Shown: one piece after another, positions 1-9,422 of the stretch
How positions within the stretch are numbered: position 1 is the first letter of the stretch
Layout: the number at the start of each line of letters is the position of its first letter
NCBI GenBank assembly: GCA_037132075.1
Contig: JBAXPV010000006.1
Coordinates: 62,001 to 126,000, forward strand
Direction: 5' to 3'
Length of the DNA stretch: 64,000 bases
Source of the DNA: JBAXPV01 sp037132075
GTDB taxonomy: Bacteria > Bacteroidota > Bacteroidia > Bacteroidales > CAIXZF01
Position numbers and translations under genes: made by a program
The notes under the pieces: model-generated
Seen by the model: the letters and a program-made list of their open reading frames with translations, nothing else
What the model was told of the DNA's origin: nothing
The model's database searches: none

Positions 1-1
1 C

Positions 2-1216
2 ACTTATGACATCTTTCGTAATGGAGCCGTCATGGGAGGCACTCCAAAAGTTGCCGCTGATGTATTGGCTGACGAGGTCTATGCTTCCAGCACAGGTTTC
101 GAGTGGGGACAGATCAAGACCCTCAATATGAACCTGTTTAACCCAATCGGACGTGATATTTGGCAACAAAGTTATATCACAATCAACCGTACAAATGTCG
201 TTATTGATTATATTGACAATAACAAGGTTGTGTTAACTGATGCTCAGAAAAAACAGTGGAAGGCAGAAGCAAGGTTTATCCGTGCAGTTTGTAGTTTTCA
301 CCTGGCACAGTACTTCGCCCTGCCTTATGATGCAACTACATTGTCAAAACCCGGTATCGTCATCAGAACACAAGCCGTGTTGACCAATGAATTTGCTGCT
401 ACCAGGATTCAGCGATCAACGGTTGAGGAAACCTATAAGTTTATCATTGATGAACTTACCGCTGCTGAAACAGACCTGGCTTCAAGCTCATCTACCGCAG
501 GACGCGTCAAGAAAGATGCTGCTTCAGCCTATCTTGCCAAAGTGTATTTCCAGATGAATAATATGACTAAGGCTTATGAATACGCTGATAAGATTGTTGG
601 AAACGAAGGTTATAGCCTTGATGCATGGTGGGGTGATAAATTTGCTCATGCCAGCCTGGGCAATACCACGCATGAGGTGATCTTTGCACTTACAAGTACT
701 GCGATTTCTGATAATTCAGCCAGTGGCCTTACAGGGTCATACCGGACAGACCAAAATGCACCTCCCGGTTTTGGCCCAACAGACAAACTCGTGGCAAATT
801 TACAGGCAATTCCTGTGGATACCCGTGCAGCCCAGGTTGTTACAAAAGCCGGCCAGGCTAATGTAGTCGGTGTCTACTCTACGAAATACAATTATACCTA
901 TATGAATGCACCAGTAATCTGCTATAATGAAATTCTTCTCATCCATGCAGAATCAGGATTGGCATCAGGACAGGGAGATCCCACGCAGGACTTAAATGCC
1001 ATACAGGTGCGCTCAGGAGTTCCAACGACTGCAGCCTCTGCAGCCTCCATCCTTGCTGAACGTCGCAAAGAGCTTGCCCTGGAAGGTGTGTACTTCTTCG
1101 ACCTGAAAAGGACAAAGAGTAACAATATCAAAGGCGTAAGCTGGAATAGCTCCAAGCTGATTTTCCAGATTCCTGATATTGAACAGAATGGCAACCCAAG
1201 TATCATCCTTAATTAA
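2..1216 (+). CDS. SusD/RagB-family outer-membrane nutrient-binding lipoprotein (5' partial)
   Basis: The reading frame is open from the first bases of the window, so the N-terminus, lipobox and first helices lie outside it. SusD-family lipoproteins sit on the cell surface as the lid of a SusC TonB-dependent transporter and bind glycan. Visible hallmarks are the tetratricopeptide-like helical segments (around WKAEARFIRA, DAASAYLAKVYFQM and the late segment RRKELALEGVYFFDLKRT) and the usual ending of an I-P-x-I-E-x-N-x-N-P motif. The expected SusC partner must be upstream of the window. A lipoprotein gene follows after 10 bases and the downstream genes encode SusE/F-like and alpha-glucan enzymes, so the likely ligand is a starch or maltodextrin. 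That substrate is inferred from context only. Confidence 0.9.
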   Translation, partial: TYDIFRNGAVMGGTPKVAADVLADEVYASSTGFEWGQIKTLNMNLFNPIGRDIWQQSYITINRTNVVIDYIDNNKVVLTDAQKKQWKAEARFIRAVCSFHLAQYFALPYDATTLSKPGIVIRTQAVLTNEFAATRIQRSTVEETYKFIIDELTAAETDLASSSSTAGRVKKDAASAYLAKVYFQMNNMTKAYEYADKIVGNEGYSLDAWWGDKFAHASLGNTTHEVIFALTSTAISDNSASGLTGSYRTDQNAPPGFGPTDKLVANLQAIPVDTRAAQVVTKAGQANVVGVYSTKYNYTYMNAPVICYNEILLIHAESGLASGQGDPTQDLNAIQVRSGVPTTAASAASILAERRKELALEGVYFFDLKRTKSNNIKGVSWNSSKLIFQIPDIEQNGNPSIILN

Positions 1217-1226
1217 TCAAGACATC

Positions 1227-1709
1227 ATGAAAAGTAAACATATATTTTTATTTGCCGGTCTGCTTGTCCTCTTTGCCTTCACAGGTTGTAAGAAGGATTT
1301 TCCGGCTATCGGAGATTATCCTTCGAAAGTAGAAGGGCTCCAGGGGACCTGGAAAGCGCAACAAGTAATCCAGGTGGATTATGACGCCAAAGAGAAAGGG
1401 GAAAACCTTTTTCAGTGGGACGTTTCTCATTCCTTCAACCTGACCGATTATACCATCGTTTTCAATGCTAACGGTACTTTCGTGATAAGCGGCACTGCAC
1501 ACAACTTTGCCAAACTCAGTAGCGGTACATGGGCATTCGATAACCCTACATTCCCTTCGAAGATCAACCTTACTGATGGCGCAACCACGGATGCTTTTGC
1601 AGTGATAGCACCTCCGAGAACGGGATTCGATATGTGTACCATCTCCTACGACCGATATGCAAGCGGTAAGAAAATCATTGGATACCAGTATTACCTGAAA
1701 AAACAATAA
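1227..1709 (+). CDS. Small lipoprotein of a Sus-like locus, lipocalin/DUF5004-like
   Basis: A 160-residue protein beginning MKSKHIFLFAGLLVLFAFTGC, a typical lipoprotein signal with Cys at about residue 21, so it is probably membrane-anchored. An upstream in-frame ATG at 1179 lies inside the susD gene; I chose 1227 because the signal peptide starts there. The mature part has a phrase like LQGTWKAQQV followed by alternating strands and a NANGTF turn, which resembles the lipocalin-like small proteins (DUF5004 type) found in Bacteroidetes glycan loci. The family name is tentative. It sits 10 bases after susD and 3 bases before the next gene, so it is almost certainly co-transcribed. Function is unknown; a glycan-binding or accessory surface role is inferred from position. 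Confidence 0.7.
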   Translation: MKSKHIFLFAGLLVLFAFTGCKKDFPAIGDYPSKVEGLQGTWKAQQVIQVDYDAKEKGENLFQWDVSHSFNLTDYTIVFNANGTFVISGTAHNFAKLSSGTWAFDNPTFPSKINLTDGATTDAFAVIAPPRTGFDMCTISYDRYASGKKIIGYQYYLKKQ

Positions 1710-1712
1710 ACG

Positions 1713-2936
1713 ATGAAAAAGATATTCAATCACATACTTATTTTACTTTTCCTGCTTGTCACAGCCAAAGTCTTTGCTGCCTCAGTAGGAACTGTAAACG
1801 CCATCTGGAGCTCACCTGCTGCTTTTAAACCGGACCAGCAAGTGACATTCTACTTCGATGTGACAGGGACCACACTTGTTGGCCATACCGACCTTCATCT
1901 CTATAGCTGGACCCCGAAAGAAATTGAACCATGGGGAAATCCTTCTGCGAATACCTTACTCACCCCGACCGCTAACCCGGCAGTCTTCACCCTTACCTGC
2001 ACACCGACTACGCTTTGGGGAACCACTGCCGCTAATTTTGGACTGAGCATTGAAGGACTCATTAAAACGGAAGACGGAACTTCTCAGACTGAGGATTTCA
2101 AAGAAGCCAATGGTAACGCATTCAAATTGTTCAATTATACCTTACTGAATTCAAACATTGCTGTTGTCTGGCCTCCTGAGTTTACCAAAGACAAACCAAT
2201 CTCGGTTGTGGTCAACCTGGCTACTGCCTGGGCCAATGCAGGGGCATCGCAAGGTCAATTGGTTGGAGAATCCGTATATATTTGGCTTGGAGCCAATAGC
2301 TGGAATCCTGGTTCTCAGTATAATGCACTTGGTAATCTCAATGCACGTTGTGATTTGGTTGCCAATGAAACCAATGTCGCTCAGTATAATTTCTGGCCTG
2401 ACAGCGTCTTTCCACCCGCAGCCCCAACGATCAAAGAACTTGATTTCCTATTTAATAATGGGACATGGGATAAGACGGGTCGTGATGTAGCAGGTGGTGA
2501 CTTTAAAGTTAAGCCGCTTACCAATGCCCCAGGTTCGGCTGCTTTTACACCATTCCCTAAAAAAACCACACAGGGGGATATCATTAACCTGATCTATAAA
2601 CCATTAATTGATACACTTGGTACTGGTATTTCTCAAGGGATTCTCACTGGAAGTGACAGGATCTTTGTCTACATGGAATTTGAAACCGCAAGCGGTAACG
2701 TTATCCCTGTTGATAAGGCAGTTGTCACCACCACAGACAAATTGAAAATGTTGACATTCCCAGATGGACATTATGAGTATTCATTCATCCTCAATGATTT
2801 GTTTACCCCAACAGAGTTACCTACGGGCCTTGAGGTCACGAAAATCAAAATCACTTTCCTGAATTTCGACGGTTTTACCAACCTCGTAGGCAGCGTGACT
2901 CCCTTTGTAATAGCACTTGTCAAGTCTGATAAATAA
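1713..2936 (+). CDS. Secreted protein of the Sus-like locus, unknown function
   Basis: A 407-residue protein with a clean Sec signal peptide (MKKIFNHILILLFLLVTAKVFA, cleavage after the VFA). The rest is beta-rich: an N-terminal segment with FKPDQQVTFYFDVTG and LHLYSWTPKEIEPWGN, and a second similar-looking segment around KPISVVVNLATAWANAG and ESVYIWLGANSWNPG, so there may be two repeated Ig-like domains. It resembles proteins annotated DUF4961 in Bacteroidetes polysaccharide loci, but I am not certain of that name. It lies 3 bases after the small lipoprotein gene and 25 bases before the SusE/F-like gene. Aromatic-rich loops would suit carbohydrate binding; no catalytic motif was recognised. 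Confidence 0.7.
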   Translation: MKKIFNHILILLFLLVTAKVFAASVGTVNAIWSSPAAFKPDQQVTFYFDVTGTTLVGHTDLHLYSWTPKEIEPWGNPSANTLLTPTANPAVFTLTCTPTTLWGTTAANFGLSIEGLIKTEDGTSQTEDFKEANGNAFKLFNYTLLNSNIAVVWPPEFTKDKPISVVVNLATAWANAGASQGQLVGESVYIWLGANSWNPGSQYNALGNLNARCDLVANETNVAQYNFWPDSVFPPAAPTIKELDFLFNNGTWDKTGRDVAGGDFKVKPLTNAPGSAAFTPFPKKTTQGDIINLIYKPLIDTLGTGISQGILTGSDRIFVYMEFETASGNVIPVDKAVVTTTDKLKMLTFPDGHYEYSFILNDLFTPTELPTGLEVTKIKITFLNFDGFTNLVGSVTPFVIALVKSDK

Positions 2937-2961
2937 TCACTGATCGAAACACCATTAAATT

Positions 2962-4587
2962 ATGAAAAAAATATTCATCCTGTCCGTCTTTCTAAGCCTT
3001 GTGATCTTCTCGGCCTGTAAAAAGGATCTGGAAGTTCAGGGCCCACCTATTGGGTCAGGCCCGGTTACCATTTCTCTGACCACCCCGACACCTGCGGAGG
3101 CTATTTCCAGTAACCAGGTTTACCAGTTTACTGGTACAATCAATGCACCCAAAGGTCTGCGTTCTGCTTATCTAAACATCTTAGGGCAGCAGATCGCCAT
3201 TACTGGATCAAGCTCTGTCGTAAATTTCTCAGTTCCAGTTACGATTCCTGAGAATATTGCCACGGGCCAAGCCTATAGCTATTCAATTCATGCTGTTGAT
3301 TTTGCTGAAAATGTTGGTGACTTAAACGGTACCTTCACCCTGACTCAAAGCATGAATGCCTCCATTATCGCCCCGATTAAAGGAGTTTCTGCCGCGGTTA
3401 TGGCTGGCCTTTCCGGTGACTTTAAACTCAGGCTTAACTACAGCCAGGCTCCAACGTCTGTTAAGATTATAATTACTTACAGCCCTACCAACATACAGGA
3501 AGAAGTAGTAGACCTAACCAATACCACGAATTTCTATTTGGATGCCAATGATCCCAAAGGTTCTCATATCGCTATGAAATCGGTGACTGTGGCAAGTTCT
3601 GTTGATGCTGGCGTTTATCCTTTTGTTTTTGAGGTAATCAACCCGATTGAGACAATTACTGTAGCAGGGAATGTTGAGGTGATCAAAATCAACACTTTAT
3701 TTGTTATTGGTGATGCCACTACTGCAGGCTGGGATATTAACAACCCAATACCAATGAACAGCCTGGGAGCGAATCTCTTTGGTAAGGGACTTGTCCTGGA
3801 TAAAGCGCCAAAAGGCTTCAAATTTGTTCTTACAATTGGTTCCTGGGATGTAAACTGGGGGACTTCTGAAACTGCTGCAATTGCCCTGGGTACCGATTAT
3901 GCCTTGGTTCCTGGTGGTGGCAATATCATGGTTCCTGATAGTGCCAGCTATGTCATTAGTGTCGATTTCCAAACGAACACCTTCAAGGTGACGAAGTTTG
4001 CGCCCCCTACTAGTTTATTCCTTGTTGGTGGATCAATTCCAACCGGATGGGATCCTGCTTTGGCAGTTCCGTTCACAAAGACTGCTGATGGCGTTTTCCA
4101 GATTTATTCTCCCCTTACTGCAAGTGGAGGCGGATATAAATTTCTGGAGACCTTGGGTAGCTGGACTGGCGCCTGGGGTCAGAAACCAGGTTTTGCGGGA
4201 ACTATTCTTCAGGATGGGGCTGAAAACTGCCCGGTTACAGAAGATGGTTTCTATCGGATCACGGTCGACTTTAATGCCATGACCTTTGTCGCAATGAAAA
4301 CCCAATGGGGTATCATTGGTGACGCTACCGTTGGTGGCTGGAATTATGATACCAATATGGTATATGTTGGTGGTGCAGAACCCTATACCTGGGAACTCCA
4401 AAACTATACCTATACCGGAGCTTCCTTTAAGTTCAGGGCAAATGATGCCTGGACCACGAACTTTGGCGATGACGGGAATAATGGTACACTAGAGCCGAAT
4501 GGCGCAAACATTGCTATTACTGCCGGTGTTCATACCGTAAGGATGACCCTGGCCCCAACAGGCTATACCTATACAGTCACTCCTTAG
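2962..4587 (+). CDS. SusE/SusF-like surface starch-binding lipoprotein
   Basis: A 541-residue lipoprotein: MKKIFILSVFLSLVIFSAC gives a lipobox with Cys19. SusE and SusF are surface-exposed proteins that bind starch through tandem domains and help SusC/SusD. Here an N-terminal Ig-like region (about 30-130) and a middle region are followed by three repeats of the SusF/SusE-type binding domain, beginning near residues 246 (LFVIGDATTAGW), 352 (LFLVGGSIPTGW) and 449 (WGIIGDATVGGW). Each repeat has the family pattern of a G-D/G-x-x-x-x-GW opening, a phrase such as KFVLTIGSWDVNWG and a closing strand. It is the last gene before a strong hairpin at 4610-4637 and completes the surface part of the locus. 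Confidence 0.9.
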   Translation: MKKIFILSVFLSLVIFSACKKDLEVQGPPIGSGPVTISLTTPTPAEAISSNQVYQFTGTINAPKGLRSAYLNILGQQIAITGSSSVVNFSVPVTIPENIATGQAYSYSIHAVDFAENVGDLNGTFTLTQSMNASIIAPIKGVSAAVMAGLSGDFKLRLNYSQAPTSVKIIITYSPTNIQEEVVDLTNTTNFYLDANDPKGSHIAMKSVTVASSVDAGVYPFVFEVINPIETITVAGNVEVIKINTLFVIGDATTAGWDINNPIPMNSLGANLFGKGLVLDKAPKGFKFVLTIGSWDVNWGTSETAAIALGTDYALVPGGGNIMVPDSASYVISVDFQTNTFKVTKFAPPTSLFLVGGSIPTGWDPALAVPFTKTADGVFQIYSPLTASGGGYKFLETLGSWTGAWGQKPGFAGTILQDGAENCPVTEDGFYRITVDFNAMTFVAMKTQWGIIGDATVGGWNYDTNMVYVGGAEPYTWELQNYTYTGASFKFRANDAWTTNFGDDGNNGTLEPNGANIAITAGVHTVRMTLAPTGYTYTVTP

Positions 4588-4609
4588 TATTTAAATAAAC
4601 ATTTCATTC

Positions 4610-4637
4610 GGAAGCCGCCCAGTATTGGACGGCTTCC
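4610..4637 (+). terminator. Hairpin between susE/F-like gene and treS-like gene
   Basis: Perfect 8-bp stem GGAAGCCG (4610-4617) with CGGCTTCC (4630-4637) around a 12-base loop, just after the SusE/F-like stop at 4587. There is only a short T-rich tail, so it may terminate partially or act as a processing or attenuation site between the binding-protein genes and the enzyme genes. Confidence 0.55.
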
Positions 4638-4645
4638 TTACTTTG
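4638..4645 (+). promoter_or_regulatory. Possible -7 promoter element before treS-like gene
   Basis: TTACTTTG is one mismatch from the Bacteroidetes -7 consensus TAnnTTTG. It ends 7 bases before the ATG at 4653, so a transcript starting there would be leaderless or nearly so. It directly follows the hairpin, giving a terminator-then-promoter order. Confidence 0.4.
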
Positions 4646-4652
4646 CGGCAAT

Positions 4653-6326
4653 ATGGAAAACCTAAAGAAATACTGGTCTCAACTCTATCCCGGAACTTCT
4701 CTCACCTTACTCGATGATTTTTTCAAGACCTTCGAGAGTTATCGTGTTCTTCCAGGGAAGATGGACGAAGCGATGGATTGGTATAAAGATGCTATCGTCT
4801 ATTCTTTATATGTCGACCTTTTCAATGATGGCTTTGATGGCCTTAAACAGAAACTGGATTATTTGTCGGATTTAGGCGTCACTTGTCTGTGGTTGTTGCC
4901 TGTACTCGACTCGCCCATGCGCGACGCAGGTTTCGACATCAAAGACTATTACAACATACGTGCTGACCTTTTAAAAGCTAAGGCAGAGAGCGAAACTTCG
5001 GGGTTTATCGATTTTCTGGGTGCCGCAAGGCAAAAAGGAATTAGAGTAATCTTTGATGTTGCCATCAATCATGTGTCTGAAGAGCATCCCTGGTTCCTGG
5101 AAGCAAAGAAAGGCCGTTCAAATCCGTATCGCAACTTTTTTATATGGAGCAATACCACCGAAAAGTACCAGGAGGCCCGGATTATTTTTAAAGGGATAGA
5201 AAGCTCGAATTGGGAGAAATCAGGTGAGGAGTATTTCTTTCATCGCTTCTTTAATTTCCAGCCTGACCTAAACTACCGGAATCCTGAAGTGCTTCTGGCA
5301 ATGTGCCGAGTGATGCTTTACTGGCAAAGCCAGGGTGTGGATGGCTTCAGAGCCGATGCGATTCCATACATCTGGAAAGAAGAGGGAACAGAATGTGAAA
5401 ACCTCCCCCTGACTCATGTCATCATTAAGTTTTTCAGGGCAATCCTTGATTATTGTAAACCAGGAACTTTGTTACTGGCAGAAGCCTGCCAATTGCCGGT
5501 GAAAGTAGTTGAATATTTGGGGAATGGTGACGAATGCCATGCTGCCTACCATTTCCCCCTCATGCCCAGAATTTTTAAAGCCCTGGCCGAGCAAAACGGA
5601 AGGAGCATCAGAGAGGTATTGTCACCTGACGTTACCCCTGCTTTACCTGAAAACGCTCAGTGGTTTACTTTTCTTCGTTGCCACGACGAGTTAAGCCTGG
5701 AACTGGTTTATGTGAGCGAAGCTGAACGAAAATACATTCATAACAATTATTGCCACCAGCCTGAATGGGACTTTCGTTTGGGTGAAGGAATCTCGGCCAG
5801 GCTCGCAGAGCTCATGCAGCAGGATTATAGAAGGATACTCCTGGCTTATTCGATCATCCTCACACTTCCCGGCACCCCGGTCATCTATTATGGTGATGAA
5901 TTCGCCAAACTTAATGACATGAAGTATTATCACGAAGCCATCCAAAAAGTTGGGAAAGATGATACGCGATTTCTTGTCAGGGGACATATCGACTGGGATG
6001 AACTCTCTGACAAGCTTAAGGATGCAAACTCGCTGAGCAGCAAGGTATTGCATGGGCTCAGGAAAATGATTCATACACGCAATGAGCACAAGGCCTTTGG
6101 ACGCGGGAAACTCGAATTCTTATCGCTCGATGGCCAGCCTGATGATAGCCTCTTTGTCTTGCGTAGGACATTTGAAAAGGAATGCCTCCTTATCATGCAC
6201 AACCTCAGTGATCATGCCGTTTCTATCGCTGATTATACTACAGGCCAAAACAATGAAATTTTAAAAAATGCCGAGTTAAGCATCCTGGAGCCTTATGGCT
6301 TCAGATGGTTCAAAGAATCTTGTTAA
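4653..6326 (+). CDS. treS: GH13 enzyme, trehalose synthase type (maltose alpha-D-glucosyltransferase)
   Basis: A 557-residue cytoplasmic GH13 (alpha/beta)8-barrel enzyme with no signal peptide. All four conserved regions are present: DVAINH (135-140), GFRADAIPY with nucleophile Asp235, LLAEACQ with acid/base Glu277, and LRCHDELSLE with Asp345. The last motif, with Glu after HD, and AIPY in region II are characteristic of trehalose synthase (GH13_16), whose catalytic residues in mycobacterial TreS sit at very similar positions. The expected reaction is maltose to trehalose. A maltogenic amylase or other GH13 activity cannot be excluded by eye. The next gene, 12 bases on, encodes a GH65 phosphorylase fusion, which fits disaccharide metabolism. 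Confidence 0.82.
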   Translation: MENLKKYWSQLYPGTSLTLLDDFFKTFESYRVLPGKMDEAMDWYKDAIVYSLYVDLFNDGFDGLKQKLDYLSDLGVTCLWLLPVLDSPMRDAGFDIKDYYNIRADLLKAKAESETSGFIDFLGAARQKGIRVIFDVAINHVSEEHPWFLEAKKGRSNPYRNFFIWSNTTEKYQEARIIFKGIESSNWEKSGEEYFFHRFFNFQPDLNYRNPEVLLAMCRVMLYWQSQGVDGFRADAIPYIWKEEGTECENLPLTHVIIKFFRAILDYCKPGTLLLAEACQLPVKVVEYLGNGDECHAAYHFPLMPRIFKALAEQNGRSIREVLSPDVTPALPENAQWFTFLRCHDELSLELVYVSEAERKYIHNNYCHQPEWDFRLGEGISARLAELMQQDYRRILLAYSIILTLPGTPVIYYGDEFAKLNDMKYYHEAIQKVGKDDTRFLVRGHIDWDELSDKLKDANSLSSKVLHGLRKMIHTRNEHKAFGRGKLEFLSLDGQPDDSLFVLRRTFEKECLLIMHNLSDHAVSIADYTTGQNNEILKNAELSILEPYGFRWFKESC

Positions 6327-6338
6327 AAAATTCAGACT

Positions 6339-9300
6339 ATGCCAATATATCCTTTTGATGCCGTAGTGTTCGACCTCGACGGCGTCATCACCCAAACTGC
6401 GCTGATTCACTCTCATGCCTGGAAGAAGATGTTTGATGATTACCTGCACATCAGGGAATCACGTGACAGGGAGCCATTTAAGGAGTTCACGCACGATTAT
6501 GATTACCGTACTTTTGTCGACGGACGCCCCCGCTACGAGGGTGTTGCGACGTTTCTGAAATCCAGGGGAATAGAAATCCCATTGGGCAGTCCGGAGGATG
6601 ATCCCGCTTTTGAAACCGTTTGTGGACTGGGAAACCGAAAGAATGACTCCTTTAATGAAGTGCTGAATTCTGAAGGTGTAAAAGTCTATCCTTCTACAGT
6701 GAAGCTGATGCATGAACTTCGTGCTGCAGGAATCAGGGTAGGGGTGGCCTCTTCCAGCAAGAACTGTTTTGCTGTATTGGAAGCTGCCGGATTATTGGAT
6801 CTCGTTGAGACGCGTGTGGATGGCGTAGTTTCTGCTGAAACTGGCCTCAAAGGCAAGCCTGAACCTGACATCTTTTTAATAGCAACGGCAAACCTGGATG
6901 CAATACCCTCACGAGCTGTGGTGGTAGAGGATGCTTCTTCAGGGGTCGCTGCAGGACGAAAAGGCAACTTTGCGCTGGTGCTTGGGATTGCACGTGAGGA
7001 CAATACCCAGGAACTCTTACAATACGGGGCAGATGTCGTGGTTGAAGACCTGGAAGGTGTAGGATTGGATCAGATCGCACAATGGATTCAACAGGTAAAA
7101 GAGGAAGATGGCTGGACCCTGACCAATTATGACTATGATCCTAAAAAGGAACGGACGCGGGAGTCTCAGATGGCCATAGGAAATGGCTACATAGGCTCCA
7201 GGGCTGCCATGGAAGAAGCGGAGGCCAATGAGGTCAATTATCCGGGTACATATTTGGCAGGGCTTTATAATAGGTTGAGTTCAAAAGTCGCAGGGAAGGA
7301 TGTCGAGAACGAAGACTTTGTGAATTGCCCAAATTGGCTTCCTTTTACCTTTCGAATTGGCGACGGGGATTGGTTTGATAGCAATCAGGATTCGATTTTA
7401 TCTTTTGAACGTAAACTCGATTTCCGAAGTGGTTTGTTGAAAAGAACCCTGATCACCATAGATTCTGAGAAGAGAGAAACGTTGGTGATTGCTGAACGAT
7501 TTGCCAGTATGGACAATCCGCATCTTTTGATGCAGCGGTATACAGTTCAGCCCTTAAACTATTCTGGTAAAATAACTGTTAAAGCCGGACTGGATGGCGC
7601 GATCATTAATGGTGGCGTGGAACGATACAAGAGTCTCAACCAGAATCACCTGCATGCCATTGAAGTCAGAGGCGATGAAAGTTCTCAATCCTTGTGGGTC
7701 AGAACCACCCAATCAGGGATCAACCTGGCTTTAAAGGCTTATTATACCTTCACTGCTGACAATGAGCAAAAAGCCTTTGAGATGAACCAGCAACTGACGC
7801 ACAATTCCGTCATGGGAAGCATTGAATTTGAGGCAATGACGGGACTTAGCTATTCGGTGGTTAAAAAAGTTGCTGTTTATTCTGATAAGCCTGACGATAC
7901 GTCAAACCCAACGGAATATACACAGCAGCTTGCCAATGAAACGACAGATTTTGAGACCTGCCTGTTTCAAAGCCAGGACGCCTGGCAAAAGCTCTGGGAT
8001 AAGATGGATATCAAAATTGAAGGCGACAGGCTTTCACAGAAACTATTCAGATTTAACCTGTATCATCTCATGGTTTCCATGTCGCCTCATAACGAAAAGA
8101 TTGATGCCAGCATCACCGCAAGGGGATTGCATGGGGAAGCTTACCGGGGACATATTTTCTGGGATGAGCTGTTCATCATCCCTTATTACAGCCTGAGTTT
8201 CCCTGAAGTTGCAAAGTCGATGCTTTTATACCGTTATCGGCGCCTGGGAAAAGCCAGAGAGAATGCAGCCGCGGTGAATTACCGAGGCGCCATGTTTCCC
8301 TGGCAAAGTGGTTCTGATGGCAGAGAAGAGACCCAGGTCATCCATCTGAATCCTTTATCAGGCTCCTGGGACCCCGATCACAGCTGCCTGCAACGTCATG
8401 TTTCTCTTGCTATCGCTTACAACGTCTGGCAATATTTTCAGATCACCGCTGACCTGGCCTTTATGAATGCTCAGGGCGCAGAAATGTTTCTTGAGATTGC
8501 ACGCTTTTGGGTGAGCAAGACACATTGGAATGAGGAAACACAACGTTTCGATATCACGAAGGTGATGGGCCCTGATGAGTTTCATGAACAATACCCGGGA
8601 TCGGATGAAGGCGGACTTAACAACAATGCCTACACGAATATTATGGTCAGCTGGATGTTAGGTTTGGTGCCTGAATTACTTGAGATCCTGGATGAATCAG
8701 GCAAACAACTGCAGCAGAGGCTTTCGTTAACTGAAGAAGAATTAGCACATTGGCATAATATAGCCCACAACCTGATGTTGGATATCAGCAATGAAGGGAT
8801 AATCGCCCAATACCAGGCTTATTTTAATCTGAAAGAGCTGGATTGGGAATATTATCGTTCCAAATACGGAAATGTATACCGTATGGACCGGATACTGAAA
8901 TCAGAAGGCTTGTCGCCCGATGCGTTTAAGGTCGCCAAACAGGCTGACACCCTGATGACCTTTTATAATCTCGACGCAGAAACAGTCAGGGAAACACTTA
9001 CAAGTTTAAACTATTCGCTGCCTTCTGATTATCTCAATAAAAACCTGGAATATTACCTGGCCCGCACTTCCCATGGATCAACGCTCAGTCGCCTGGTGCA
9101 TGCACGTCTTTTTGCCATGGCCGGACAAGCTGAGATGAGCTGGAAATTTTTCTCGGAAGCTCTTGCCAGCGACTTTGTCGACATCCAGGGCGGTACTACC
9201 GGGGAAGGAATTCATGCCGGTGTGATGGGCGGAACGATCATGGTAGCGCTGAGTACTTTTGCAGGTTTGAGCTTCTGTGATGGCAAGATCCAATTAAACC

Positions 9301-9422
9301 CTGCATTACCTGAGGCTTGGGACGAAATGTCTTTTAAAATCAAGTATCGTGGGAATACTTATCAGGTTGTAATTGATAAAACAAGAAAAGATCCAGTATT
9401 GACTGTCTTGGCTATGAGCTAA
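6339..9422 (+). CDS. Fused beta-phosphoglucomutase / GH65 disaccharide phosphorylase
   Basis: A 1027-residue two-domain enzyme. Residues about 1-245 are a HAD-superfamily beta-phosphoglucomutase: DLDG motif with nucleophile Asp12 and acid/base Asp14, the Thr/Ser segment VASSSKN, the Lys in KGKPEPDIF and VVEDASSG. Residues about 255-1027 are a GH65 glycoside phosphorylase with N-terminal beta-sandwich (QMAIGNGYIGSRA) and an (alpha/alpha)6 barrel containing KVMGPDEFHE, where Glu747 is the likely general acid. Phosphorolysis of maltose or trehalose would release beta-glucose-1-phosphate, which the fused mutase turns into glucose-6-phosphate. Such fusions are known in bacteria. Whether the substrate is maltose, trehalose or another alpha-glucoside is not readable here; the adjacent TreS-type gene favours trehalose or maltose. 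Confidence 0.9.
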   Translation: MPIYPFDAVVFDLDGVITQTALIHSHAWKKMFDDYLHIRESRDREPFKEFTHDYDYRTFVDGRPRYEGVATFLKSRGIEIPLGSPEDDPAFETVCGLGNRKNDSFNEVLNSEGVKVYPSTVKLMHELRAAGIRVGVASSSKNCFAVLEAAGLLDLVETRVDGVVSAETGLKGKPEPDIFLIATANLDAIPSRAVVVEDASSGVAAGRKGNFALVLGIAREDNTQELLQYGADVVVEDLEGVGLDQIAQWIQQVKEEDGWTLTNYDYDPKKERTRESQMAIGNGYIGSRAAMEEAEANEVNYPGTYLAGLYNRLSSKVAGKDVENEDFVNCPNWLPFTFRIGDGDWFDSNQDSILSFERKLDFRSGLLKRTLITIDSEKRETLVIAERFASMDNPHLLMQRYTVQPLNYSGKITVKAGLDGAIINGGVERYKSLNQNHLHAIEVRGDESSQSLWVRTTQSGINLALKAYYTFTADNEQKAFEMNQQLTHNSVMGSIEFEAMTGLSYSVVKKVAVYSDKPDDTSNPTEYTQQLANETTDFETCLFQSQDAWQKLWDKMDIKIEGDRLSQKLFRFNLYHLMVSMSPHNEKIDASITARGLHGEAYRGHIFWDELFIIPYYSLSFPEVAKSMLLYRYRRLGKARENAAAVNYRGAMFPWQSGSDGREETQVIHLNPLSGSWDPDHSCLQRHVSLAIAYNVWQYFQITADLAFMNAQGAEMFLEIARFWVSKTHWNEETQRFDITKVMGPDEFHEQYPGSDEGGLNNNAYTNIMVSWMLGLVPELLEILDESGKQLQQRLSLTEEELAHWHNIAHNLMLDISNEGIIAQYQAYFNLKELDWEYYRSKYGNVYRMDRILKSEGLSPDAFKVAKQADTLMTFYNLDAETVRETLTSLNYSLPSDYLNKNLEYYLARTSHGSTLSRLVHARLFAMAGQAEMSWKFFSEALASDFVDIQGGTTGEGIHAGVMGGTIMVALSTFAGLSFCDGKIQLNPALPEAWDEMSFKIKYRGNTYQVVIDKTRKDPVLTVLAMS

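Noticed and set aside
4653..6326. Plain alpha-amylase
   Set aside because: The HDE form of region IV and the AIPY form of region II, plus no signal peptide, fit trehalose synthase better.
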